Assembly (NCBI GenBank): GCA_964057225.1 | Contig: OZ059897.1 | Coordinates: 12,772,001-12,836,000 of the forward strand | DNA length: 64,000 bases | From: Auanema rhodensis | Taxonomy: Eukaryota; Nematoda; Chromadorea; Rhabditida; Rhabditidae | Direction of reading: 5' to 3' | Translations under genes and position numbers: made by a program | Shown here: positions 13,403 to 25,318 of the stretch, piece by piece | Position numbering within the stretch: position 1 is the stretch's first letter | Layout: each line of letters begins with the position of its first letter | The notes under the pieces: generated by a model | Told to the model about the DNA's origin: nothing | Databases searched by the model: none | The model's input: only the letters and a program-made list of their open reading frames with translations

Positions 13403-13645
13403 TTAAACTTCATCCTCGAACTCACTGCTCATGTGATCTTTGAACTCTCTCATTTCTTTTCTAACTCCCTCTCTACTCTTCTGTTTCCTCATTAAAATCT
13501 TTTTCATATTTCTAAAATATTATCCCTCGCAATGATTTTAGCGTGAATACCTAATCCGTTTCTTATCAATCACGCCTTCATTGAAATCCTTGAACTTTTC
13601 GCTTAGATGACACTTCATCTTATTTAAGTTGTCAAACCTTTTATC
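13403..13645 (-). CDS. Candidate two-exon basic/coiled-coil fragment, unidentified
   Basis: Two phase-matched minus-strand exons, 13551-13645 and 13403-13511, are separated by a 39-base intron with GTATTC...TTTTAG ends. The translation is charged and helical (for example FDNLNKMKCHLSEKFKDF, then KEMREFKDHMSSEFEDEV before the stop). No start codon exon was found upstream. Part of the second exon is a purine-rich tract, which inflates open K/R/E frames, so this could be chance. No family recognised. Confidence 0.3.
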
Positions 13646-14099
13646 CTTATGTACTACTCACATTTAGTTTTTCATTTCTTTTTCTTCCTCTTTCTCAACT
13701 TCTCTGACCTTCCCTCTTTATCCATCTTCTACTTATTTCCTTCATCTCTAAATATACATACATGTGCAAACATATATATAGAAAGAAATTCTAATTCTCT
13801 AATTTTTCCAGTGTTTGGTTTTGTATGTTTTATTATGTCTGAATGATTTTTCTCATTATGTAGACAAAACAATTCTTTTTTCTAAATCTGTCTACATAGT
13901 ATTCATGTACATAACTATATGATTTATAAAATTATCATCAAATATATAATATATATTTTACGTTGAATCCTTTTTTTTTCACATTTGAATTCATTGAACT
14001 GATGATCAATTACGTTACGAGTATATTCTAGATCAAATGATACATAAGGAAATTGAGTTTGAATTAAGCTAAACAACTAATTAAACTTTTGTCTGTTAG

Positions 14100-15679
14100 A
14101 AATGCCCCAAAACTTCAAATACTACATTTAGTTTTTTTTTTCACAAACTTAAGACTGCAATATTTATATTTATATTGACATATATAGATATATAGATATA
14201 TAGATATATGAAGAACATGAAAAAAACGATATACAACTTGAGGAAACATGTTTAAAAAGCTTCAGGCGGATATCCCATAAGGCTAGTCTATTTTGAAGGC
14301 AATTTCGTTCATGAATTACAAAACGTAGGCTTAGCGTCACTCTTGTAAGAAAAATTTTGTCAAAAAGAAAGAAATTTTCTGTTTCAATCATTCAGTTGTG
14401 CACCATCAGTCTAGCATGCATAGTAGTATCATTATTATTTCATTTCTTTCAGAAAATAAAAAAAATCTCCTTAAAAAATTTTTTTGCTCTTACCATAACA
14501 GCTTCACATATATTCATGTTGTTAATATTGTTTTCTTGTCAATCTTTTGACGGAAAACTGTCTTGACTGAGTTTGAGGAAACGTATAAATTTCTTGAAAC
14601 TGAATTGAATGAGAAATGTTCTTCATATATTAGAATCTCCACTAAATTTTCGAAATGTCATTCTGTCGGATTCCAGCTGGATTGTATCCTCTCTCGAAAG
14701 TTTTATTGAACTATTAACATAAGTTGAAGAAATAAAAAACGTTAGATGATCTATGTATGTATGCATGTATATTTGTATTTAAGATGAAATCTAATGAATT
14801 CACATACATATAAGCATAAACATAGACGTATAGATAGATAGATAGATACGTATATCTATCACAAACTGTTCTAAATTTTAAATTACATGTTATATCAACG
14901 ACATTTGTTCATCTTAAGTGTTTAAGTTTGAACTCACGCTTTATCTATGACCTCAATATGTTCTTGATTTCTGTTGTATAGTGAAATTTATTTCAGATTA
15001 AAAATTACTTATCAATCAAATTAAAGTTTTAGGCAAAAAGTGATGTTCTAAACACATGATGCTTCACAGAGTATTTGGCTTCACAAATTGCTTTCTCCCA
15101 TTCACTTACACATTTGTTCTTCTATCTATTTTTTGTCGTAAATGATGATGACATTTCTTCAATATCATTCTCTTCAAATCTTTTTTTATCTCTTTTGTTT
15201 TTTCTCTCACTCTTCCTAACATAAAGATATCTTTCAATGATGTTTATCGTTATCACCTCATTCATTGCAAAGTTTTAAAATAGAATTTTATTTCAATACA
15301 CTTTTTTTTTGGAATTTAATCAGATGAAACATCACTGGACAAACGTTTCCAACCTCTACTTAAGGTTTAACTTCTTATTGTTACTCAGCCTTTTTTATTA
15401 AGCAACTCAAGAATGAATCGTAGAAAAAGCAGATTGACCTGCTTCGCAAAACACAAAAAACCCTTTTAAGCCTGTTGAGTGAAAGTAATTTTCCGTCTTC
15501 CTCATCAACTTTATTCATTTTTTAAAAAATATTTTTCTTCTGAATTATATAGTGATGAATAACGTCATGCAATTACAATTTTTATTTTTTAAATAAATAA
15601 TTTCTTCAAATTACTTTAAACTTCGTTAAAGTTAATCAAGTTGTTCCTTATTTGACAAAAGCTATATAAGAACTGTTTA
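14100..15679. other. Intergenic stretch with simple repeats, no gene seen
   Basis: AT-rich sequence between deg-3 and the third receptor gene, with a TATAGA repeat near 14180-14210 and a GATA repeat near 14830-14846. Nothing else convincing was seen on either strand. Confidence 0.5.
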
Positions 15680-15754
15680 AGTTTAAAAACAATCTGCTTG
15701 AAGAAAAAGAGCTGCTTTCAACCTTTTTTTCTTCAAGCAGATTGTTTTTAAACT
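15680..15754. repeat. Perfect 29-bp hairpin with 17-base loop
   Basis: Arms 15680-15708 and 15726-15754 are perfectly complementary (core AATCTGCTTGAAG / CTTCAAGCAGATT) around a 17-base loop at 15709-15725. The stem is not simple sequence. It lies about 900 bases upstream of the third receptor gene. It could be a small-RNA precursor, a recent inverted duplication or a mobile-element relic; the sequence does not decide. Confidence 0.85.
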
Positions 15755-16664
15755 AAGAAAAACTAAAAAAATATCTTCAACAGTTATAGTCATAAAAATG
15801 AAAATGATGACTAATTTTCTTAGCATTCATTTATAATTAAATGAATATTAATAGTTTTGTTATTTATTAGTTTTATTAACAATTTACTAATATCATAGTT
15901 AATATTTTTTAAATTTCCTTTCTTTTTCAGTTCATTTTCATCTTCATCTTTATCTGAACTTTATTTTATTCTTTCAGCATATCCCTCAAATATTTTTTCT
16001 TGTTATTTAAGGATATTTTCTAATATTTTCAATGATCAACTATACAAATACATATGTATATTGGACCAAAAAACATCTCACGCAACCTTTTTTTACACAA
16101 TAATGATTTTTACCGTAATTTCTGACCACTTGAATTCAATATAATTTTTTGGAGCAAAATATACTGTACATTTATATATCTATGTTTACTTTATTATTGA
16201 AATCATCGAAATATGAAAAAATAGCCAAAAAGCCGTAACAGAATATATGAAGGATATAACATGATCCATTTTTGGACTTCTCCAAAATTTTAAGTTAATA
16301 TAAAATGGCAAATTTTCTCTGCAACTCTCAAATATTTATCATATTTTCTTCTAGATTGCATATTTTTCTCTCTTACTCTTTTTTCTCTTTCTTTTCTCAC
16401 TTTTCTTTCCTCTTATCCCTCCCCCTTTCAACTCTTTAATCGTAACCTTTTTTGGTCATATTTTATACTAACATACTTATAACTCAACGTCTTTATAAAA
16501 TTATTTTAATATGCATTTTTATTCTTTTTTTTTCACATTTTTTAAAATTACAAATAAATATTTCGTACGATAATTGTGTTATCAAATTTATTTTTATATA
16601 CATCATTAGTTTATAACATATTTTTTCAGTTTTTTTATTGGGCGTGTCATTGTCTCTATATCTC

Positions 16665-19600
16665 ATGATTAACTCATTTTATCGTTCTCTGCTACTATTT
16701 CTTCTGGTAACCTACCAATTTCAACAGACAGGTACGTTCAGTCTTTTTCTCTTTTTCTCTTCCTCTCTCTCTCTCTCTCTCTCAATCTTACCCTCCTTTG
16801 CCCTCTTTTTCTCGCTTTATTTTTCTCTTCTTTTACTCTTCTCTCTAGATCTCTCACAATCTATTCTCTCTTCATATTGTTATTCTCTTGCCACACTCTC
16901 TTCCCACCTCTGCGAAAAGCGGTCTCTTCAATTTTCTCTATCTCTCTAATTCTCTGCCCTTCCTTCTAGTTTTTTTTTCTCTCACTTCTTAGTATTCTCT
17001 TTCTCCGTTTGGCTTACCACCCCCCCCCACTCTCCCAGACTTCCGTTCTTCGTCCCTCCTTCGTCGGTTGCTTTGGCTGGCATATCAACAGACCTTCTAA
17101 CTAACCCTTCACCTTCAAAACTTAAAAATATTTTTCTTAGCAACGAGCATCACTAGCGAAAAGATAACCATAAGTAATTGGTTAAAAATCAAACTGAACA
17201 CCTTATCAACTATGTAATAACAATTCAATGTTCTTACATATTTTACTTCTTCTTACTATACATTTTGCACAAACGGTGTCTTCATTCGTTCAGAGCCATA
17301 ACGTTTCTGGTGAGTTTTCTTCTTTCAAGTTTATTAGTAAATTTTGATCTGTTTTCCAAATATTTCTGTTTTGTTTTTTATGAAACAATTTAGTTTGCTT
17401 TTCCTGCTCTTGTAACCGTTTTAACGATGATGATATGAGTTAATTCATTGAATTTAAATTTTCTTTTTTCTGTCTACAAACAGATGAAATACGTTTTGAT
17501 GGAGCCAAATGAACTACTATAACTTAACTTCCAAACTCTACATTCCAAATTATTTTTTTGTCAAAAAAAAAAAAATTTTTACTCAGTCAGTACTCTGTTT
17601 TCAGAAACTCAGGATGCACCGGATGTTCCAGAGCATTATGTCATAGCCGATTATATTCTTTCCAAATACGATAGGGGTTATATTCCTAAGAAACTTCGAA
17701 ATGAATCAATTCGTATTTCATTTTCAATGGAGCTCTATCAAATTATTCAAGTTGTATGTTCCTTTTCATTTATATTTTGTCTGATTGATGAACCTAAAAT
17801 AAGAAAAATTTTTTCTATTTTTCTTCGTATAATGAAAATAACGATATTACAAGTTAATAAGTATATAATATTCTAATTATAGAAAAATATTGAATATTCT
17901 ATGAAAATCGATAGTGTTTACAATAATTTTTTTGTTTTGTTTTTAATTTTTTTAATGAAAATATATGCTTATGATTCTGCTTTTTTACCCTTTTTTTCTA
18001 GTTTTATGTTTTTTTCAACCATATTATTATCTATTCTCATTAGGAAAATTTATCAGAAAATCGAGAAATAATGTCAAGTTTTCTAAAATTTCTAATCATT
18101 AAAAGCTTGAGTAATTGAACAATTCTTGTTTTCTAATATAGTGCCGTGTCACGAACATTAATATGTTTCATTCAAATATTATATTTATAACTAATTAATT
18201 TATATCAAAAATTAATAATATTTATATATTTATATAATATAATATCTATATATATATATATTCTTTATATAATAATATATCTTCACACATACATATATGT
18301 ATATATATACTTTATGTTAGATATACTTAACTCTCTCTCTCTCTCTCTCTGATTTTTTTCATTAGTCAACAATCTAAGCAGAATATGTAAAGGTTGTTGA
18401 AGTAGAAATCAGAGTTCCGGCACAATTTTGCTGAAGTAATATGCTGAATCTAATGGGTATTTGGTGACAATCAGTCATAAAAAAGACATTCTTAAATTTC
18501 TATTTTTTTTGTAAAATAGACAGAAAAGCAAAGCTTGAGAAACAAATGACACAAAACCACTAATTGGTGTTTACTTTTCACTATATTAATATAATATATA
18601 GACTTAATGTTATAACATAAATAATATTTTTATATTTCTAATATACTTTATTGTAAATTAAAAAATTGTCTTTCTAGTTATTAATCATTATTTTTACTCT
18701 TTTAGAATGAACCTCAACAATACTTGATGCTGAACGCATGGATTGTAGAGGTAATCACTACATAGTGCATTCAGTCACTGTATTCAGCTTCAAAATATAT
18801 TTTCATTAAAATATTTGATGCAGTCACTTCAAAAATATGTTTTTCAGAGATGGGTTGATAATCTTCTCGGTTGGGATCCAGAAGATTTTTCAAATTTAAC
18901 AGAAATTATGATACCCTATGATCGTATATGGATACCAGATACAACATTGTATAATGCGTAAGACTTTTTAAAAAAAAACATGTAATAGTAGTCTATACTA
19001 TTGAATATTTATAGATTAGTTATGGATGATTCAAATACTAGAAGATTGATGAATGCTAAATTAACGACAAGAGGAAAAGATAAAGGAGCATTAGTTGAGC
19101 TGCTATATCCAACTATTTACAAACTTAGTTGTCTATTGGACTTGAGGTGCATTACGAGATTTCTTCTCTACTAAAATACGTATTTCAGATTTTTCCCATT
19201 TGACTTGCAGGTCAGGCTTGAATTGTTTAAGCTTTTCAAATAAATTAAAAAAGTGAAAGTTTATATAGAGCAAAAAAAAATTAATGAAATACATAAGATG
19301 TAATCCGTCTGAGTAATCTTATTGTATACCCATGAATGAATTGAAAATTGACTTTTAGAGACTTGTCCCAAACATTTAATGATCTATGAGCTTGAATTAG
19401 AAATACTCAGATATATAAGTTACAAAAAGCATTGAGGGAACAAATTTTGGAAAATGAAAAAAATCAGAAATTTTAAGAAAAAAGAAAACTTAGAAAGACC
19501 AAAAAATAAACTAATTTCATTTAAGAAATGTAAATTAACCTTTGGAAGTTGGACATTTGATAATACACTAATTGATTATTTTCCTTATAATGTTTCTCAT

Positions 19601-21269
19601 GCTATCGGAACTACAAATTGTATAGAAAATGAAGGATGGAATGTATTATCTACATATGGTTAATGAATTTAAAAATATATATAAAATAACTTGATATATG
19701 TATTTTTAGTTGAACGACATGTAAACAAATATGATTGTTGTCCAAACAATTATACTTTATTAGAATTCCATTTACGTATTCAAAGAAAACCATTATATTA
19801 TATTATTAATCTAATTACACCAACATCTATCATCACACTCATTTCAATTGTTGGATTTTTCAGGTTTTTTTTAGAAAAAAAATTTCCAATTTAATAAATA
19901 AACTGAATTATAGTTCATCTTCTATAAATGAACTAAGAGAAGAAAAGATAACTCTTGGAATAACAACTCTATTATCTATGTCAATTCTTATTTTCATGGT
20001 TTCTGATAAAATGCCATCAACTTCATCATTTATTCCATTAATCGGTATAATTAAACTTTATTTTTATAAATAGTCTTATGCTGCAAATCTAGGTTGGTTT
20101 TATACGAGTATGATACTGCTTATTTCATTTTCCACATTAGCTGCATCTATGGTTATTTATATTCAGAAACAAGGTTAATTATCTTATTTTTAAATGAAAA
20201 TGTAACCATAATTTTATTTTTTCTCTAGGTATTTTGGGTAAACCACCAGCGAAAAAAACTATGATGTGGGCTAGATGGATAGCAAAATTTGTTCGAATGG
20301 AAATGCCTTTGCTCATGAAGCAAGCATATGCTCAAAAAGCTAGAGTAAGAAAAACAATATTTAACTTGTCTTTCATTCTGAACATTAGGAGGAAAAACTG
20401 CGAAGAGCTCAAGAAGGTCGCAAACAAAGTCTCTGGCAAAGAGTTTACAAAGTAGCTAGAGAACAAGCTGTTGCTCGTAAGGTATTTTATTAGCTTTCCT
20501 TATACTTTTCATAAAAAACCAAATTTAAAGCAATCTGCTTCATCGGGTAAGATCAATGGAATATCTCCTGACATGCACAAATTGGAAGTACCGAATCGAA
20601 AAGCATGTACTATAAGTCCGGATGTATCAGTATGCCAGCCAGGTTTGTAAGAAAAAAATAGAATATTTATAGAATATCCTTGAAAATGTTTTATTTAATT
20701 TTATATACACATACACATACATGTATATATTGTTTTTAGAAATATCATTTGTATCTTCTATATCTTTGTGCATTTCTGATATTTCTGATAATTCTGATAT
20801 TTCTGATAATTCTGATATTTCTGATATTTCAGTTGAAACACAACTGGAATTTTCTACAAATTCTGATGATGAAAATACTTCATTTACTGAAGCTGAGTAT
20901 TTACCTCCTCCACCAGTTACAAAATTCCACGTTAGAGTTGCAGTTTATTTTCTTTTTCTTCCTAACAATACAAAATTTCAGAATAAGTTAAGTAATTCTT
21001 GTGCGAGCTTTGACAGTGTTCTACGGAATGTTGACGGTAATTACTGAGAGAACAGCTCTTTTACGTTTTCAATGAAAATAATTTCAGTATTATCTCCTCG
21101 AACGCAGCAAAGAAACTTAGCTGAACTTGAATTTGATTGGTTAGCAGCAGTTGTTGAACGTATATTCCTTATATTATTTTTAATAATTTTTGCACTCACT
21201 TCTGTTGGAATCAATTTAGTAGGGCTTTATTACTGGTGGTTTGCTTTGGATTATAATTACAGTCTTTAA
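16665..21269 (+). CDS. DES-2/ACR-20/ACR-23-like nicotinic acetylcholine receptor alpha subunit
   Basis: Third DEG-3-group cation-channel subunit. Exons: 16665-16731, 17605-17753, 18706-18750, 18848-18957, 19015-19146, 19189-19210, 19526-19658, 19710-19863, 19914-20044, 20093-20173, 20229-20344, 20389-20481, 20531-20642, 20740-20930, 20982-21036, 21088-21269; phases agree, about 590 residues. Residues 1-22 form a signal peptide. Seen: KYDRGY near residue 50, loop A WIPDTTLYNA, Cys-loop CLLDLRFFPFDLQKC, loop B GSWTFD, vicinal cysteines DCCPNNYTLL near residue 229, M1, REEKITLGITTLLSM at M2 (cation type), M3, a long loop and M4 (FDWLAAVVERIFLILF). It is closer to the des-2 gene here than to deg-3 (shared PTSIITLI, SIL.FMVSD and C-terminus). 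Exon 19189-19210 is a 22-base microexon. The M3-M4 loop contains a SDISDNSD repeat. ACR-23-type subunits are monepantel targets in other nematodes; orthology here needs a tree. Confidence 0.85.
16736..17080. repeat. Pyrimidine-rich (CT/TTC) tract in receptor intron 1
   Basis: A long degenerate CT/TTC tract fills much of the first intron of the third receptor gene, including a short pure CT microsatellite and a CCCCCCCCC run. Open frames here are low-complexity S/L/F strings and not genes. Confidence 0.8.
20772..20830 (+). repeat. Nine-base coding tandem repeat (SDI/SDN)
   Basis: Repeated TCTGATATT / TCTGATAAT units keep frame inside the receptor exon 20740-20930 and encode a SDISDNSD stretch in the cytoplasmic M3-M4 loop. 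The unit length is a multiple of three, so copy changes would not break the gene. Confidence 0.9.
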
Positions 21270-21781
21270 TTTCATTTTTTATATGTATTATTTGTTAAAA
21301 TAGAATTTTTTATTAATATTTTCTTTCTCGAAAATATTTTTCCAATATGTTTTATATCATGAGCTTAATGTATCTGGTGAATATGTATCATCATTTATTA
21401 ATCTAATAGCTTGCTTATGATGTGTATAAATATTTATTTATATATTATATATTAAATAATTTTATAAAAAAATTCCGAGTTGTCTTTACGCATTACTATA
21501 TTTCAAAAACATTTGAAGGTCTGTATAATAATAGTCTTATGACGATCTTAAATGTATGCATTCCAGCATTAGGTGACAGAACAGAATATGCTTTTATTAA
21601 TTATATTAATTATATGTGTTGTTACTGTTCATGATAAAATATATATTCAAAAAATTATAAATATTATATTTAATATTTTATTTTTATTTTAAAAAAATTT
21701 AATTTTTCCTATAAACATTTCTTGTTGTTTTTAATTTTTTTGAATTATTTTCCATTTAAAATAATTTTAGAAAATTTGATT

Positions 21782-22618
21782 ATGACAAGAATAGTTATAA
21801 CTGGATTTGGACCATTTGGCAGTTATGCTAGTAATCCTTCTTCAGATGTTATTGATAAATTGAGTATAGAAAAAATACCAAGTGGGGGATTTTCATGTTT
21901 ACTCGCATATATTTTTTTTTTGAATAAATTTAAGATTTTGACGGAAATTTGACTCTAGAGAAAATGAGTGTTGAATACGATGGTGTGAATGAAACTGTAA
22001 AGAAATTATGGGAAGAAAAAAATCCTGATGTAAGCTTTTCAGTAAAAACTTTTTCCTTAAATATCAACAAAGAATATATGTAAATTTAATTTTTTTTTGT
22101 ATTCTAAATCTATATATTATTTAAAGTTAATTATCCACATCGGAGTTCATCATGTAAGACGCTGCATCAAACTTGAGAAACAATCGTTTAGAGATGGATA
22201 TTGTAGATATGATGTAAAAAGTATTATAACTCTTTTTATATTCTATGAATTCATTTATCATAGATTCGATACCTGGAAATAATCGATGTGGAAACGGTGA
22301 TCAAGAAATTCTAAAAACAACAATTGATTGCGATGCTGTAGCTCAGAAAGTTTCTGAAAGGGTAAATCTTGAAAACGTCTTGATTATATCATCTGAAGAT
22401 CCAGGAAGGTGGAATACTTCATTTCAATTTCAATAAGAAACGAATAGATTTTCAGATATCTTTGTGGATTTTCATATTTCATTTCATTATCACATGATAT
22501 AACAAAATCATTGTTTATACATATACCTGTACCAGAACAAGGCTGTGATCTGAATGACATTACTAAAGCAGTTCAAGAAATTGTCACTGAAATTGTAAAA
22601 ACTCAACTTAAAAAATAA
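21782..22618 (+). CDS. Pyroglutamyl-peptidase I (peptidase family C15)
   Basis: Cytosolic cysteine peptidase that removes N-terminal pyroglutamate from peptides. Exons: 21782-21881, 21959-22029, 22127-22202, 22264-22408, 22456-22618 (184 residues, slightly shorter than the roughly 209-residue mammalian enzyme). The start MTRIVITGFGPFG is the family N-terminus. By comparison with PGPEP1, the catalytic triad is Glu74 (in KLEK), Cys134 (in GRYLCGF) and His153 (in FIHIPV), and the 19-residue Cys-His spacing is conserved. Exon 3 uses the donor T|GTAGAT rather than the later GTAAAA, because only the former keeps frame; the first donor (A|GTGGGG) was also chosen by frame. It lies 513 bases after the third receptor gene in the same orientation, with a possible acceptor at 21770. 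A role in neuropeptide turnover would be inference only. Confidence 0.88.
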
Positions 22619-22843
22619 CTTATTTTTTTGTATAAAAAATAAAAATATTAAACTATTATTCATTTTCTTTATTTTTTCTTTGTAATAAAACATCATTGTA
22701 CTATATTATATATTATATATATCGACCTTACAACTATAATAAGTACATGTATATGCGGAAATGATTAGGAATCGTATGTAAAGTAAACAATATGTGGGTC
22801 TTGGCAATCACCACCAAAATTGGTCATTTATCCCTTCATGAAT

Positions 22844-25123
22844 ATGAGGAAAGGTAAGTTCTAACTAGATAATATTCGTATAAAGTTTTAATATTAATTT
22901 AGAGTTTTTTACATTTATGTTTTTTATTTTCTTTGTAACAACTTCTGCATTTGACCAATTGTATGAAGAAACAATTTTTACGGATGATGATCAAACGAAG
23001 GTCAGTCAATTATATATACAAAACTGTATTTCAATATATTTAAATATATATATATATATATATATTTAGTATATATAGTATAATATAATATTACTATATA
23101 TTTATATTTATTAAAAAAAATAGAATAAGCTGAGCTATAGATTGATATGTAATATTTTTTTATTTTTATACTTCTTTTTCACTTATTTCTTTAATAATTT
23201 CTCTTTTTTCATTCTTTTCAAAAATAATATTTCAATCATTTCATCTTTTTCTGTCACCAATGATCGAACGAAACAAATTCGGACAAAGAGCCGATATGAA
23301 GAAAGAGAGGAAAATTGAGAAGAACATGAAATGACGAACTTTGAACCTAAGCTCTATTCAAATAAACTTGATTCTGATCAACAGATTGCAGTCTGACAGT
23401 CTGAGTGCATGACGAGACAATACTTATTCAAATTCTGAACACAAAGTAAATAGATTTGCTCATATTATGGTCTTGACAATGAACATGTATGAGTGCTGTA
23501 CTACAGTACACTATGAAATATATTTGAACTAAATTACTTTATAATGGTTAAATTGATACAAAATAATTATTTTTATTATATATTTATAACTTTAAAATTT
23601 ATTTCATTTTATGTAATTCAATCTTTATATTTTGAAAAAGCACTTAGACGTTTAGCAAACATCAAAAGTCATCAAACAGAATATGAGATCACATCAGAAG
23701 TTGTGAATACAGTGATTTGAAATATGTAAATTCAGAATATTTAAACTCAAATAATTTGATTTGATCTCTATGAACTCTTTCTTCGTTTAAGGAAACTCGT
23801 GATTGGAAAACTCAATGTCGTTTACCTGACTTTACCGCAGCTCTGCCATTACATTTCAGAAGAGAAATGAAAAAAATTTGGGGAGGATTAATAGTGTTGG
23901 GAAGAGGAAAGTGTGAAAGGTCAGACTAATCTTTAAATTAAATTATTTTTATTTGCTTTCAAGGCAAAAACAACAAACAATGAAACTAGTTGAAGAATTT
24001 CCCGAAGATTTGAAACAAAAGGTTTCCTCCTAATGATCTGATATATTTATAAATAAGTTTTTTTATTTATCTTTAAGATAATCAAATGGGAAGAAGAACA
24101 AAGTGATCCGGTTAATAGAATATCGTTCATACATGGATTACCTATGGAACATATTCGTAAATTTACTGAGGTTTATAATAAATATATTATATTGTATTAT
24201 ATAATATTATATAATAATATTATTTGAAGATAATGACAGCTACACAGTCTGTTTCTCAACGATCACAACGCCTTAGAGAATGGGGAAAAGATTTGCTTGA
24301 TTCAACATCTTTAACACAGCTGGAGCAATATATTTTATTTTTAGAAAGAAGAGCTGAAAGATTTAGAGAAAAGGTTTTTTAATTTTTGTTTTTAATATAA
24401 AACTTTTACTTTTCATTCAGATTAAACGTTTGACTCCTGATGCACGTATTGCATTTGAACGTTTACAATCTTTAAAAAGGGAAAGACAACGACTTATTGA
24501 TGGTTTTTCAGAACTTGTTAAGAAAGAGCTTTCAATCCTTTACAGGTTTTAAATAATAATTTAATTATTTATTTCATATCTATAGAACGAAATGTCCTCG
24601 TTATGGAGCAGGAGATGGAGCTGATTTAGATATCTATGAAATGCAGATGGCTTGCAAATCACTTCCCGGTGATAAAACTAAGAGAATAACCACTTCAAAG
24701 CCCACTTCAACAACAACAACTACTACAACAACGACAACGATGGAAACCCCAGTGACCTCAAATGTGGAAAAAATAACAAAATTTGAGGAAATCTATTTTT
24801 CTTCGACACGTCGTCCTTATCAGAATTTGGAAATTGAAGATGAAGCAACGACTGAAAGTCAGTATTCTGCTGTTCTTTTCGCAAATATTTTTTCATCAAC
24901 GTTCTTCATTTCAGCTACTACACGTCGTATTTACCCTAAAGGTTTTGGTGGAGTTCCACAATTAGATAGGAAGAGCAGTTCAGACCCAGAATCAGATACT
25001 TTTTTGGTGGAGAATGAAGAGCATAATCTTCAAACAGACTCGGACCAGAATATGAATGGATATGTTGACAGTGTAGCAATGATCTTACAACGACTTTTCC
25101 CTAGAAATAACTTATATAACTAA
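22844..25123 (+). CDS. Secreted helical protein with Thr-rich linker, unidentified
   Basis: Exons: 22844-22853, 22903-23000, 23792-23919, 23964-24021, 24078-24170, 24230-24373, 24421-24545, 24586-24857, 24915-25123; phases agree (378 residues). The N-terminus is a signal peptide (KEFFTFMFFIFFVTTSAF). Next comes a charged, helical region of about 200 residues (EQYILFLERRAERFREKIKR and similar) containing a few cysteines, then a run of about ten threonines, then an acidic tail ending ILQRLFPRNNLYN. The helical part is loosely reminiscent of nematode secreted DUF148/SXP-RAL-2 proteins, but I would not assign it to that family without a profile search. The last intron (24858-24914) is 57 bases and stays open in frame, so a retained-intron isoform is possible. 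The ATG exon holds only ten coding bases. Confidence 0.75.
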
Positions 25124-25318
25124 AATATATTTAATTAATTGTATTGATATATTTAAAATATAATGATTGAATAATAAATAATTTATTTATAAATAATATA
25201 AATTAATAAATATAGTATTGGAATAACAATGCAAATACAGCTTCATCGAAAACGGGATGTGTCTGATTCAGACTACGTTTCGTGTCAGAGTTGCAGAAAA
25301 GCAGAGTATTAGTTATGC

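Noticed and set aside
16638-16949. A 103-residue S/L/F-rich protein
   Set aside because: It reads through the receptor signal exon into a CT-rich intron; the real exon starts at ATG 16665 and ends at the GTACGT donor.
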